The translations under genes were made by a program, and so were the position numbers. Below, one piece after another: positions 17,514 to 26,411 of a stretch of DNA of 64,000 nucleotides. The notes beneath the pieces are model-generated. The model did no database searches and was not told the origin of the DNA. It was given only the letters and a program-made list of their open reading frames with translations. Location of the stretch: the NCBI RefSeq assembly GCF_946479275.1, contig NZ_CAMLFE010000003.1, positions 393,061 to 457,060 on the forward strand. Reading direction: 5' to 3'. How positions within the stretch are numbered: the stretch's first letter is position 1; the number at the start of each line of letters is the position of its first letter. This stretch comes from an uncultured Bartonella sp. (lineage in GTDB: Bacteria > Pseudomonadota > Alphaproteobacteria > Rhizobiales > Rhizobiaceae).

Positions 17514-18893
17514 ATGACTGAAAACCAGACTTCAGCATTTGATGTCAAAACGCTGTCTGCTGAGGCGCTTGCCGAGCGCTTGAGCCGTATGCATTTTGCC
17601 GACGCTGTCGATGTCATCAACGATCTCGACATTGTCGAACGAGTGAACGTGTTCAAATTTTTGCCGATCGAATATGCTATCGAGCTGTTCGACAAGCCGG
17701 AGCTTGACGCACCGGGACAGATTCTTGAAATGCTCCCCACAGAACGTTCTGTCATCATTCTTGACGGTATGTCTGCCGACCAGGCCGTCGATGTATTTCA
17801 GGAAATGGACGAGGCTACACGTGCCAAACTTTATCCTCTCCTGAAGCCATTGACCCGTGCGGAAATGAAAAAGCTGTCAAGTTATCCTGATGGCACCGCC
17901 GGCGCTTTGATGACAACCGAATTTATTGCCGTTCCTTCCACCTGGACGGTTCGTCAAACACTTGACCATATCCGCGAAGTCGAACGTACGCGCGAGACGG
18001 TTTACGCAAGTTATGTCATTAATCCCGAAACCAGTGTTCTTATCAAAGCGGTTTCGCTCAGAAATCTTATTCTGGCAAATCCTGATGATACTATTCTTGA
18101 TGCTGCCACCAATGGCGAGCCGATCAAAATCGGTCCTTTGACCGATCAGGAAGAAGTTGCACGCCTGTTCCGACGTCACGATTTGCTCTCGGTTCCGGTT
18201 GTTGACGAAACAGACCACGTAATCGGCATTGTGACAGTTGATGACGTGCTCGATGCCATGACTGAAGAAATGAGTGAAGATGCTTACAAATTCGGTGGTA
18301 TGGAAGCGCTCGACAAACCCTATATGGATATCGGTTTTTTCGATATGATGAAAAAACGCGGTGGTTGGCTTGCCGTTCTGTTTTTGGGCGAAATGCTGAC
18401 TGCAAGTGCCATGCAACATTTTGAAGTCGAGCTTGAAAAAGCAATTGTTCTTACCCTCTTCATTCCGCTTATCATGAGTTCCGGTGGTAACTCCGGTTCT
18501 CAGGCAACATCACTTATTATTCGCGCACTTGCCTTAAGAGAGCTTGAACTTAGAGATTGGTGGAAAGTAGCTTTAAGGGAAATACCCGCAGGAATATCTT
18601 TAGGCGCCATGCTCGGATTGATTGGCGTTATTCGTATTATCGTTTGGCAAAAAACCGGAATATACGACTATGGCGAGCATTGGGTGCTGGTGGCAATAAC
18701 CGTGGGATCCGCCCTCATCGGCATTGTTATGTTCGGCTGTCTCACCGGTTCAATGCTTCCATTCCTCCTGAACCGTCTGGGATTTGACCCGGCAAGTGCT
18801 TCGGCACCTTTTGTAGCAACACTTGTCGATGTAACCGGTATTGTTATCTATTTTTCTGTCGCTGCACTTATATTAAGTGGCACACTTTTGTGA
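17514..18893 (+). CDS. mgtE: Magnesium transporter MgtE
   Basis: Inner-membrane Mg2+ channel/transporter of 459 residues. The start at 17514 has AAGGAG seven bases upstream; earlier in-frame starts lack one. Order of domains: N-terminal MgtE helical domain (about 10-130, with the DGMSADQAVDVFQEMD repeat), a CBS pair (about 135-255, DHVIGIVTVDDVLDAM), a connecting helix, then five membrane segments with the pore motif SSGGNSGSQATSLIIRAL. The family gates on cytosolic Mg2+ through the CBS domains. It is monocistronic, with a hairpin after the stop. Confidence 0.95.
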   Translation: MTENQTSAFDVKTLSAEALAERLSRMHFADAVDVINDLDIVERVNVFKFLPIEYAIELFDKPELDAPGQILEMLPTERSVIILDGMSADQAVDVFQEMDEATRAKLYPLLKPLTRAEMKKLSSYPDGTAGALMTTEFIAVPSTWTVRQTLDHIREVERTRETVYASYVINPETSVLIKAVSLRNLILANPDDTILDAATNGEPIKIGPLTDQEEVARLFRRHDLLSVPVVDETDHVIGIVTVDDVLDAMTEEMSEDAYKFGGMEALDKPYMDIGFFDMMKKRGGWLAVLFLGEMLTASAMQHFEVELEKAIVLTLFIPLIMSSGGNSGSQATSLIIRALALRELELRDWWKVALREIPAGISLGAMLGLIGVIRIIVWQKTGIYDYGEHWVLVAITVGSALIGIVMFGCLTGSMLPFLLNRLGFDPASASAPFVATLVDVTGIVIYFSVAALILSGTLL

Positions 18894-18903
18894 GCCCCTG
18901 CTT

Positions 18904-18940
18904 AAGGCCGTTGTTCTTTTCATGATTAAATAACGGCCTT
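18904..18940 (+). terminator. Hairpin after mgtE
   Basis: AAGGCCGTT (18904-18912) and AACGGCCTT (18932-18940) pair perfectly over 9 bp, starting 11 bases after the mgtE stop. No T-run follows, so it may be a weak terminator or an mRNA 3' stabiliser. Confidence 0.5.
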
Positions 18941-19326
18941 GACTCTACAAAAGTATGAAATCAGGCTTCAAAAGCGAATTTCGCGCGTGCTGACATAGGT
19001 TGTCATGTCAAATTGAACGTATGACTTAATAGAATAGTGGCAGCGCGATTCTTCTCTTTTGCATTTATTTCAGTGATTTTTTTAACAACTATTTTGCTTC
19101 GAAAAAGGCCTTTAACAGCGAGATATTGATTAAGCAATCGACTATTCTCATATAATGGAAAGAATGCCTTTGAAGGTTCAAAGTTATGATAAACGGTTTA
19201 TCTTAGCTAAAAAAGGTTTCCCCCTCTTCCAAAAACCGTAAAAAACTTGTAAGAGGCATGCAACACCATGCGGTAGCTTTTTGTTGCCGTATTTTCGAAA
19301 TTTCAGTGAACGAAAAGAAGATTTAC
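18941..19326. other. Intergenic region upstream of typA
   Basis: Nearly 390 bp without a supported gene. It holds a perfect 15-base palindrome, GATAAACGGTTTATC (7+1+7), at 19188-19202, about 125 bp before the typA start. This could be an operator or a short RNA hairpin. No known RNA family was recognised. Confidence 0.5.
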
Positions 19327-21156
19327 ATGCAATTGCGCAATATTGCAATCATTGCCCACGTTGACCACGGTAAAACAACCCTTGTGGACGGGCTACTAAA
19401 GCAATCAGGAAATTTCCGCCAAAATCAACGCACTGGCGAGCGTATGATGGATTCCAACGATATTGAAAAAGAACGTGGAATTACCATTCTTGCCAAAGTT
19501 ACTTCTGTCGTATGGAAAGATACGCGTATCAATATCGTTGATACCCCCGGACACGCCGATTTCGGCGGCGAAGTGGAACGTATCCTTAATATGGTGGATG
19601 GTGCCATTGTTCTGGTAGATGCTGCTGAAGGCCCAATGCCGCAAACAAAATTTGTTGTTGGCAAAGCCTTGAAAGTCGGCCTGCGTCCGATTGTTGCCAT
19701 TAACAAAATCGATCGTCCCGACGCACGTCCTGAAGAAGTTATCAATGAAGTTTTTGATCTTTTTGCCGCACTTGACGCAACAGATGAACAACTTGATTTC
19801 CCGATCCTTTATGGTTCGGGTCGCGATGGCTGGATGGCCGAAAGCCCTGACGGTCCTAAGGAACAGGGTTTGGCTCCTTTATTCGACATGGTCGTGCGTC
19901 ACGTACCGGCTCCGACTGTTGCTCCGGGCCCCTTCACGATGATCGGTACTATTTTGGAAGCCGATCCATTTTTGGGTCGTATTATCACCGGTAGAATTCA
20001 CTCCGGTAAAATCAAACCGAACCAGGCTGTAAAAGTTCTCGACCAGCAGGGTAATCTTGTTGAAACCGGAAGAATTTCAAAAATTCTTGCCTTTCGCGGG
20101 CTTGAACGCCAACCTATCGAAGAAGGTGATGCCGGCGATATTGTTGCAATTGCCGGTCTGCAAAAAGGTACCGTTGCCGACACATTCTGTGACCCGTCAG
20201 TAACCGAGCCTTTGAAGGCTCAGCCGATTGATCCGCCGACAGTAACAATGAGTTTCCTTGTTAACGACAGTCCGCTTGCCGGCACAGAAGGTGATAAAGT
20301 TACAAGTCGTGTTATTCGTGACCGTTTGCTCAAAGAGGCCGAAGGTAACGTTGCATTGAAAATCGAGGAATCGAAAGACAAGGATTCCTTCTATGTTTCA
20401 GGCCGTGGCGAATTGCAGCTTGCTGTTTTGATTGAAAATATGCGCCGTGAAGGCTTCGAGCTTTCGGTTTCGCGTCCACGCGTTGTCATGCATACCGACG
20501 AGAACGGCAACAAGCTTGAACCGGTAGAAGAAGTTGTTATTGACGTTGACGAGGAATATTCCGGCATTGTCGTCCAGAAAATGTCGGAACGTAAAGGCGA
20601 GATGATCGAGCTTAAGCCTTCAGGTGGAAATCGTGTCCGCATGGTCTTTTATGCACCAACACGTGGTCTTATCGGCTACCAGTCGGAATTGTTGACCGAT
20701 ACGCGTGGGACTGCCGTCATGAACCGCCTGTTCCATGATTATGAACCTTACAAGGGTGATATCGCCGGACGTACCAATGGTGTCATGATTTCCAATGATA
20801 ATGGTGAATCGGTGGCCTATGCCCTGTTCAATCTTGAAGACCGCGGCCCGATGATCATTGATGCGGGTGTCAAGGTTTATCAAGGAATGATTATCGGCAT
20901 CCATTCACGTGATAATGATTTGGACGTAAACGTCTTGAAGGGTAAAAAACTCACCAATGTTCGTGCTGCCGGAAAGGATGAGGCTGTGAAACTCACTCCT
21001 CCTATCAAAATGACATTGGAACGTGCGTTGTCGTGGATTCAGGATGACGAACTCGTCGAGGTTACGCCAAAGAACATTCGTCTGCGTAAACTTTACCTCG
21101 ATCCGATTGATCGTAAAAGAAACGGAAAGCCACGTCCGTCGGACAGTGCTGCCTGA
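19327..21156 (+). CDS. typA: Translational GTPase TypA/BipA
   Basis: Ribosome-associated GTPase of 609 residues, involved in stress and cold adaptation and in 50S assembly. The start at 19327 ([13 protein letters not shown]) matches the family; the frame opens at 19258 but an extension would be atypical. The G motifs are [21 protein letters not shown] and [10 protein letters not shown]; the C-terminus has the TypA-specific RLMF-like [12 protein letters not shown] block. It is followed by a hairpin and then ppa on the same strand. Confidence 0.95.
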   Translation: MQLRNIAIIAHVDHGKTTLVDGLLKQSGNFRQNQRTGERMMDSNDIEKERGITILAKVTSVVWKDTRINIVDTPGHADFGGEVERILNMVDGAIVLVDAAEGPMPQTKFVVGKALKVGLRPIVAINKIDRPDARPEEVINEVFDLFAALDATDEQLDFPILYGSGRDGWMAESPDGPKEQGLAPLFDMVVRHVPAPTVAPGPFTMIGTILEADPFLGRIITGRIHSGKIKPNQAVKVLDQQGNLVETGRISKILAFRGLERQPIEEGDAGDIVAIAGLQKGTVADTFCDPSVTEPLKAQPIDPPTVTMSFLVNDSPLAGTEGDKVTSRVIRDRLLKEAEGNVALKIEESKDKDSFYVSGRGELQLAVLIENMRREGFELSVSRPRVVMHTDENGNKLEPVEEVVIDVDEEYSGIVVQKMSERKGEMIELKPSGGNRVRMVFYAPTRGLIGYQSELLTDTRGTAVMNRLFHDYEPYKGDIAGRTNGVMISNDNGESVAYALFNLEDRGPMIIDAGVKVYQGMIIGIHSRDNDLDVNVLKGKKLTNVRAAGKDEAVKLTPPIKMTLERALSWIQDDELVEVTPKNIRLRKLYLDPIDRKRNGKPRPSDSAA

Positions 21157-21171
21157 TTTTTGTCCATTCAG

Positions 21172-21196
21172 GCCGGATGCCGCAACGGTATCCGGC
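21172..21196 (+). terminator. Strong hairpin between typA and ppa
   Basis: GCCGGAT (21172-21178) pairs with ATCCGGC (21190-21196), and the inner CCG/CGG extends the stem to 11 bp with one G-U pair and a CAA loop. A pyrimidine-rich but not pure T tract follows. Probably a partial terminator or processing site. Confidence 0.5.
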
Positions 21197-21224
21197 TCTT
21201 CTTATTTCTGGAAAGGATGTCTCT

Positions 21225-21752
21225 ATGAATATTGATTTGATCCCCATCGGCAAAAATCCGCCGGAAGACGTTAATGTTATCATCGAAGTGCCGGTCGGCG
21301 GGCAACCAATCAAATACGAAATGGATAAAAAGTCCGGTGCGCTGTTTGTTGATCGCTTCCTCTATACCCCGATGACTTATCCGGGCAATTATGGCTTCGT
21401 TCCGCACACATTATCCGAAGATGGCGATCCGATTGATGTTCTCGTCCTTAACACTCGTCCGCTTGTTCCAGGCTGCGTTATCAATTGCCGCCCGATCGGT
21501 GCTTTGATCATGGAAGATGATGGCGGCAAAGATGAAAAAATCATTGCTGTTCCGACACCGAAAATGACCCAACGTTATATTGACGTGCATGATTATGCCG
21601 ATATGCCGGAAATAACCTTAAAACAGGTTGAACATTTTTTCCAGCATTATAAAGATCTCGAACCCGGCAAATGGGTGAAGATCGGCGGTTGGGAAGACGA
21701 AGATTTTGCCCGCGAACTTATCAACAAGGCTATCAAGCGCGCAAAAAAATAG
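21225..21752 (+). CDS. ppa: Inorganic pyrophosphatase (soluble, family I)
   Basis: Hydrolyses pyrophosphate to phosphate, pulling biosynthetic reactions forward. From the ATG at 21225 (preceded by GAAAGGA) the protein is 175 residues, the usual length. The metal-binding signature [10 protein letters not shown] and the substrate-site [14 protein letters not shown] block near the C-terminus are present. A clear intrinsic terminator follows at 21807-21840. Confidence 0.96.
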   Translation: MNIDLIPIGKNPPEDVNVIIEVPVGGQPIKYEMDKKSGALFVDRFLYTPMTYPGNYGFVPHTLSEDGDPIDVLVLNTRPLVPGCVINCRPIGALIMEDDGGKDEKIIAVPTPKMTQRYIDVHDYADMPEITLKQVEHFFQHYKDLEPGKWVKIGGWEDEDFARELINKAIKRAKK

Positions 21753-21806
21753 TCATGAGAGGTAATTGATAGTCATCTATCAATCCGCATTAAACAATTT
21801 CATTAA

Positions 21807-21840
21807 AACGCCCGTCAAACTTTGGCGGGCGTTGTTTTTT
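21807..21840 (+). terminator. Intrinsic terminator of ppa
   Basis: AACGCCCG (21807-21814) pairs with CGGGCGTT (21826-21833), followed by GTTTTTT. It lies 54 bp after the stop. Confidence 0.9.
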
Positions 21841-22281
21841 AATCAATTTTATAAACAATTTTCTCGGGCGCCTCTCATGTGTCCACTCGACCACCGCAAT
21901 GACTGGCTGGATTATTTGCTATCGCCAGTTTTGTTTATTTGAATTGTGATTTGCTTTTCGTGGTAGCACCACTTTCGATTGAACGAAATTCAGGTCTGTC
22001 CTGATAAGAGAAAATGAGGTCAAAAACATGCCGTTGACAAGCTGTTGATTTGGAATTTCACGTAGGCTTCCTATAAGCTAATTGGCGATAATTACTCAAA
22101 ATCACTGAAACAATAATATTATTTGCTTATGAAGACGAGACCTCATCAAAATGCCGTCGCGCATCAAAAAATTTTTTCGATGTCTGTGTGCAACCGGTCT
22201 TTTTGATTAAAAGGTTGAAAATAGTTGGTATAAAACGTGCACCCAATTCCGATAAAAATAATGCAACGAGATTTTTGACGT
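21841..22281. other. Intergenic region upstream of MFS gene
   Basis: About 440 bp without a gene. Possible promoter: TTGGAA near 22050 with TATAAG 16 bp later near 22072. This is a weak match. No repeat or RNA was recognised. Confidence 0.4.
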
Positions 22282-23565
22282 ATGGATGCAGCAATAAAAG
22301 CCCCTGAAAAAAAACACCATATCACCAAGGGTGATGTTGCCGCTGTCGCTATCGGTAACGCCGTCGAATTTTACGATTTTATCGTCTACACAACATTTGC
22401 AGTCATGATCGGAAAAACTTTTTTCCCGTCTGACAACGCGTTTTCCAGCCTCATTTTGTCGGTTTCAACATTCGGCATAGGTTTTATAGCCCGTCCGTTA
22501 GGTGCGATCCTTATCGGTACATATGCCGACAAAGCCGGGCGCAAACCCGCAATGATCCTCACAATGTTGTTGATGGCAGTCGGTACTGCAGGCCTTATTC
22601 TTCTGCCCGGCTACGAGCAAATCGGAATTGCCGCGCCAATCTTGCTGGTCGTTGCGAGATTGGCACAAGGGCTCGCCTGGGGAGGTGAAGCAGGACCTGC
22701 AACAACGTTCATCATGGAAGCCGCTCCACAAGGTAAACGTGCTTTCTATGCAAGCTGGCAGATTGTGGCACAGGGCGGTGCGGCAATAACCGCCGGTTTG
22801 ATTGGCTATATTCTTAGTTTTTGTCTCAATCCCCAACAACAAACCGATTGGGGGTGGCGGATCGCATTCGGTCTTGGACTTTGCATTTTACCGATTGCAA
22901 TTTTGATGCGTCGTCATCTTGGTGAAACATTAAAACTTGAAGACAAATCCGCAGATCACTCCACAAGAGGTCTATTGAAAGAGATAGTCGAGCATCACAG
23001 CGCTTTGATTTTTATCGGGATATTTGTACTTTCAGGCAGTACCGTTACGCAATATTTCTTGAATTACACAACAACTTACGCCCTGACCGAGCTCCATTAC
23101 GGCGAAAATTTTGCAATGCTTGCTACTTTTGTTGTCGGATTGGGTGTTGTTATTTTTGCGTTGGTTGGCGGTTATTGTGCAGACCGGTTTGGACGACGGA
23201 TAACAATCGTTATTCCCCGCATCATATTGCTTGTGATCCTTTGGCCCGGACTTTATCTCGTCAACCAATTCAACAGTATTTGGGTATTCTTCGGCGTCAT
23301 CACAATTTTTACCGCCCTGCAGAACATTAGTGGCGCCGGAATTGTCATATTCTTATGCGAATGTTTCCCGAAAAGATTGCGAGCCACCGGATTTTCTATC
23401 TCTTATGCTTTGGGAATTTCCCTCTTCGGTGGAACAGCCCAAATCATTGTTACGTGGATTTTGGAGCTCACAGGAAATCCTGCCTCACCCGCCTTCTACC
23501 TCATCTTCACCAATATTTTGTGTTTAGGCGCAATATTTTTAAGCCGGAACAAAAAAGTTCACTAA
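22282..23565 (+). CDS. MFS transporter, metabolite:H+ symporter (MHS) family
   Basis: Inner-membrane secondary transporter of 427 residues with about 12 hydrophobic segments. The MHS signatures are AVEFYDFIVYTTFAVMI in TM1 and GTYADKAGRKPAMI in the TM2-3 loop, followed by GLAWGGEAG in TM4. Members import carboxylates, osmolytes or amino-acid derivatives with protons; the substrate here cannot be told from sequence. A second MHS gene sits nearby in reverse orientation (24103-25440). It is distinct in sequence, so this is not a recent duplication. Confidence 0.85.
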   Translation: MDAAIKAPEKKHHITKGDVAAVAIGNAVEFYDFIVYTTFAVMIGKTFFPSDNAFSSLILSVSTFGIGFIARPLGAILIGTYADKAGRKPAMILTMLLMAVGTAGLILLPGYEQIGIAAPILLVVARLAQGLAWGGEAGPATTFIMEAAPQGKRAFYASWQIVAQGGAAITAGLIGYILSFCLNPQQQTDWGWRIAFGLGLCILPIAILMRRHLGETLKLEDKSADHSTRGLLKEIVEHHSALIFIGIFVLSGSTVTQYFLNYTTTYALTELHYGENFAMLATFVVGLGVVIFALVGGYCADRFGRRITIVIPRIILLVILWPGLYLVNQFNSIWVFFGVITIFTALQNISGAGIVIFLCECFPKRLRATGFSISYALGISLFGGTAQIIVTWILELTGNPASPAFYLIFTNILCLGAIFLSRNKKVH

Positions 23566-23659
23566 AGGTAACGACAAAACAATCACAGAAATGACGAATG
23601 CCATTACATCCGTTACCATTTTCTTTGACTATTTTTAAATCGAAATGCGTCATGAGGAT

Positions 23660-23953
23660 TTAAAAAAAGACGCCAAAATAGGCACGCCACATAAAAATGC
23701 GTATAAAATAGATAATCAGAAATACGACAATTGGTGAAATATCGATTGATCCGAGGTTTGGCAGAATACGCCGTATCGGTGCGAGTACCGGTTCGGTTGC
23801 GCGATAAAGAAAATTGCCGATTGCGGCAATAAGCGGATTGTGCGGATTTACAATGTTGAATGCATAAAGCCAGGAAAATACAGCACCTGCAATGAGAATG
23901 AAAATATAGACACTAAAAACAAGATCTATCACAGATAGCAAAGCATAAATCAT
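23660..23953 (-). CDS. YggT family membrane protein
   Basis: Small integral membrane protein of 97 residues with two YggT hydrophobic repeats. The start at 23953 is chosen for the AAGGAACAGAG ribosome site; an upstream in-frame start at 24031 has none. Typical motifs are NPLIAAIGNFLYRATEPVLAP and RRILPNLGSIDISPIVVFLI. The family is linked to osmotic tolerance and envelope or division functions, but its biochemical role is not established. Confidence 0.88.
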   Translation of the reverse strand: MIYALLSVIDLVFSVYIFILIAGAVFSWLYAFNIVNPHNPLIAAIGNFLYRATEPVLAPIRRILPNLGSIDISPIVVFLIIYFIRIFMWRAYFGVFF

Positions 23954-24102
23954 TCTCTGTTCCTTCAAAAGTCGACTAACGGCGAAATTGCCATTCAAAT
24001 GTATGATGGGCAAGGCTTTTTTAACAAGCATTCAAGCTTTTCATAAAAACTGCCGAGAACACCAGAACTTTTTGAACTTGATGCATATTCCGGTCGAAGC
24101 AA

Positions 24103-25440
24103 TCATAAATCCTTTGTTTCGAGCTCTTCTATCCCTATCGGCATTTGTTTCTTTTCTCCATAAAAAATGAGGTAAAGTCCGACAAGGCTTGCAAGAATGG
24201 AAATAATAATCAGATACCACATATGAAACATGGGAAAAACCGGTTGCATCAAATTGATTGCCCATGGCGTCAAGCCACCAAAAACCGCATAGGCAATATT
24301 ATAAGAAAAAGACAAACCGGAAAACCTTACCGTAGCCGGAAAACTGCGAACAATGACGTAGGCGACCGAACCAACATAACCAGCGAAAAACCCGAGAAAT
24401 GCCGAAAGCACAAAGAACAAGCCTGTTGAATAGCCTGCACAGTGGTAAAAAACATAGGAAACGACCGCAAAAACAACTCCGGAAAACGTAAAAAACTTGC
24501 CGCTACCGAAGCGGTCACACAGAAATCCTGCTACCGGCGTTCCAAGAATGAGAAAAAAACTTGTTATCGAATTGGCAGCGAGGGTGACGTCACCCGAATA
24601 ATTATAAGGCGCAGCTTTCATATAGTTCGGGGTTAGCAAAGTACTAATCATAATCGTTGCGGATAATGTCCACGTCAAAAGAACAGCAACAACAACACTT
24701 CCCAGATATTTCGTTAAAACCACTTTCAAAGGAATTTCTTTGGATAAAGCTTTTTTCCTTTTCAACTCTTTAAAAATTGGCGTTTCTTCCAAAAAGCGCC
24801 GGAGCCAGACAGCAATCAGCCCGAAAATTCCGCCAATGATGAAGGCAACTCTCCAGCCCCAAAAATCGGTTACATTTTCAGGCCATGGCAAAACATTGTT
24901 ATGAACAATGTGGTTGATTGCAAAAGCGATAAAAGAACCGATCAGAATGCCGAGAGACAAGCCGGAGGTAAGAACGCCTGTTGAAAGTCCGACATGACGT
25001 TCCGGAACATGTTCGGCCACAAATGTCCATGCACCGGGAACTTCACCGCCAACCGCAAGCCCCTGCATCATCCGGCAGGCCAAAAGAATAAGCGGAGAAA
25101 GAATACCAAAATGATTATAGGTCGGCACAAAAGCCATACCCAAGGTTGCAAGCGACATCAAAAGAACCGAGAAGGTAAAAATACGCTTGCGTCCGAGTTT
25201 ATCGCCAAGATGCGCCATGACGACTCCCCCGATGGGGCGCATCAGATAACCGGCGGCAAATATGCCATAGGTCCACGTTGTGGCAAGCCAGGGCGACATT
25301 TCAGACGGTAAAACCGTATGGGAAATTTCGGCTGTAAAAAACACAAATATAATGAAGTCATAGAACTCGAGTGCTCCCCCCAAAGAGGCAAGTCCCAAAG
25401 TGCGTATGTCATCACTATTCAAATTACGTGCAGACTTCAT
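24103..25440 (-). CDS. MFS transporter, metabolite:H+ symporter (MHS) family
   Basis: Twelve-segment inner-membrane symporter of 445 residues. MHS motifs: LGGALEFYDFIIFVFF in TM1, AHLGDKLGRKRIFTF in the TM2-3 loop, GLAVGGEVPGAW in TM4 and a RRFLEETPIF turn in the central loop. The second half repeats the CDRFGSGKFF loop. It stands alone; an intergenic stretch of about 110 bp separates it from the divergent metal-chaperone gene. The substrate is unknown; candidates by family are dicarboxylates, proline/betaine or aromatic acids. Confidence 0.85.
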   Translation of the reverse strand: MKSARNLNSDDIRTLGLASLGGALEFYDFIIFVFFTAEISHTVLPSEMSPWLATTWTYGIFAAGYLMRPIGGVVMAHLGDKLGRKRIFTFSVLLMSLATLGMAFVPTYNHFGILSPLILLACRMMQGLAVGGEVPGAWTFVAEHVPERHVGLSTGVLTSGLSLGILIGSFIAFAINHIVHNNVLPWPENVTDFWGWRVAFIIGGIFGLIAVWLRRFLEETPIFKELKRKKALSKEIPLKVVLTKYLGSVVVAVLLTWTLSATIMISTLLTPNYMKAAPYNYSGDVTLAANSITSFFLILGTPVAGFLCDRFGSGKFFTFSGVVFAVVSYVFYHCAGYSTGLFFVLSAFLGFFAGYVGSVAYVIVRSFPATVRFSGLSFSYNIAYAVFGGLTPWAINLMQPVFPMFHMWYLIIISILASLVGLYLIFYGEKKQMPIGIEELETKDL

Positions 25441-25552
25441 CTTTTTCCTGTTTTATGGGCTTTATGAAAATAAACAACTCGCCGCCCTTGACCTTACCCT
25501 ATAGGAACCCCTCATATTATAGTAAATAGTCAATAGGCAAAGGAATATAAAA

Positions 25553-25765
25553 ATGTCTGATCAAAACACAAGCTTGTTCAAGGTAGAAGATATGACATGC
25601 GGGCATTGTGTAAAAACAATTACCAATGCAATTAAAGAAAAATATCCGTCTGCCGATGTCAATATCGAACTCGACAAACATCTCGTCAAAGTCAAAGGTG
25701 TGGCCGATAAGGCAAGTTTAGCTGACATTATGAAGGAAGAAGGCTACACGCCTCAAGCCTTGTAA
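25553..25765 (+). CDS. Small heavy-metal-associated (CopZ-like) chaperone
   Basis: Cytoplasmic single HMA domain of 70 residues binding a soft metal ion, normally Cu(I), through the Cys pair in VEDMTCGHCVKTI near the N-terminus. A good AAAGGAA ribosome site precedes it. It is next to a MerR regulator and a ZntA-type ATPase, forming a metal-homeostasis group. Its own upstream region has TTGACC at 25489-25494 but no clean MerR dyad. Since the adjacent ATPase is of the Zn/Cd/Pb class, this chaperone may serve another pump or deliver metal to this one. Confidence 0.88.
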   Translation: MSDQNTSLFKVEDMTCGHCVKTITNAIKEKYPSADVNIELDKHLVKVKGVADKASLADIMKEEGYTPQAL

Positions 25766-25778
25766 AATCACCAGAATT

Positions 25779-25808
25779 CTCTCTTCGAGCTTTCATGCTT
25801 GAAGAGAG
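25779..25808. terminator. Hairpin between convergent copZ-like and merR genes
   Basis: The 12-bp stem spans 25779-25790 and 25797-25808 (CTCTCTTC with GAAGAGAG at its base) with a TTTCAT loop. It overlaps the last codons of the merR-type gene and serves as a likely bidirectional end for both convergent transcripts, though neither side has a T-run. Confidence 0.5.
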
Positions 25809-26212
25809 CTTGTATCTGCAAGGCTTTCAATAACCTTGCATTCATGTATTTTGTGGCCGACGCACGGCTCTGTTATCTTCTCAAGCTCTTTTTCCAGAAT
25901 TTTCAGGCGCGAAATTTTCATGCGTGTTTCTGCAAGTTGCTTTTGTGCAATTGTATCCGCTTCCCCGCATGGATCATCCGGATGTTTGGAAAGCGTTATA
26001 AGCTGGCGGATGGCTTCAATAGAAAAGCCGAGATTTCTAGCTCTTAAAATAAACAACAGGCGCTTGTAATCAGCTTCGACATAACGGCGCTGATTTCCTT
26101 CTGTGCGCTCGGCCTCGTCAAGCAGGCCGATTTTCCCATAATAACGGATTGTTTCAATGTTACATCCGGTATGCTTTGAAAGTTCGCCGATTGAAAAATA
26201 GATTTTCTGCAT
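25793..26212 (-). CDS. MerR family metal-responsive regulator, ZntR/CadR/PbrR-like
   Basis: DNA-distorting activator of 139 residues. The N-terminal MerR helix-turn-helix reads SIGELSKHTGCNIETIRYYGKIGLL, followed by a coiled-coil dimerisation helix and a C-terminal metal loop C-(7 residues)-C in EPCVGHKIHECKVI. A Cys near residue 82 (HPDDPCGEAD) corresponds to the divalent-metal marker Cys79 of ZntR, absent from Cu(I)-sensing CueR. This favours Zn, Cd or Pb sensing. It diverges from the ATPase gene; the operator lies only about 13-29 bp upstream of its own start, so autoregulation is likely. Confidence 0.88.
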   Translation of the reverse strand: MQKIYFSIGELSKHTGCNIETIRYYGKIGLLDEAERTEGNQRRYVEADYKRLLFILRARNLGFSIEAIRQLITLSKHPDDPCGEADTIAQKQLAETRMKISRLKILEKELEKITEPCVGHKIHECKVIESLADTSSLQA

Positions 26213-26219
26213 TTTTCTC

Positions 26220-26250
26220 TTGAACCTGTAGTTACTACAGGAATTATATA
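26220..26250 (+). promoter_or_regulatory. MerR-type promoter and operator driving the metal ATPase
   Basis: Plus-strand -35 TTGAAC (26220-26225) and -10 TATATA (26245-26250) are separated by 19 bp, the over-long spacer typical of MerR activation. The spacer carries the perfect dyad CCTGTAGT-T-ACTACAGG (26225-26241). On the opposite strand TATAAT (26248-26243) could be the -10 of the regulator gene, so one operator would control both. Confidence 0.85.
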
Positions 26251-26275
26251 GTTATTCGACAATGAATTCCACCTT

Positions 26276-26302
26276 CTGAAATGTCCTTTTTGGAAATTTC
26301 AG
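26276..26302 (+). promoter_or_regulatory. Hairpin in the leader of the metal ATPase mRNA
   Basis: CTGAAAT (26276-26282) pairs with ATTTCAG (26296-26302), with an inner TCC/GGA stem around TTTTT. It lies about 20 bases downstream of the predicted transcription start in a leader of some 150 bases. Role unknown. Confidence 0.4.
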
Positions 26303-26411
26303 TTCGCGGATTTCGAGAGTCAGATTTTCAAAAATGAAATTCGAAATTCTGCAATTTTGGTGTTGAAGGTTCCGTTACATGACTGGAAGCCCGAAAGAGG
26401 AGAAACGAGCC

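Noticed and set aside
25489..25520. Possible CueR-type operator before the small HMA gene
   Set aside because: TTGACC is present and the following bases loosely resemble a copper dyad, but the arms do not match and no -10 box sits at 19 bp; too weak to annotate.
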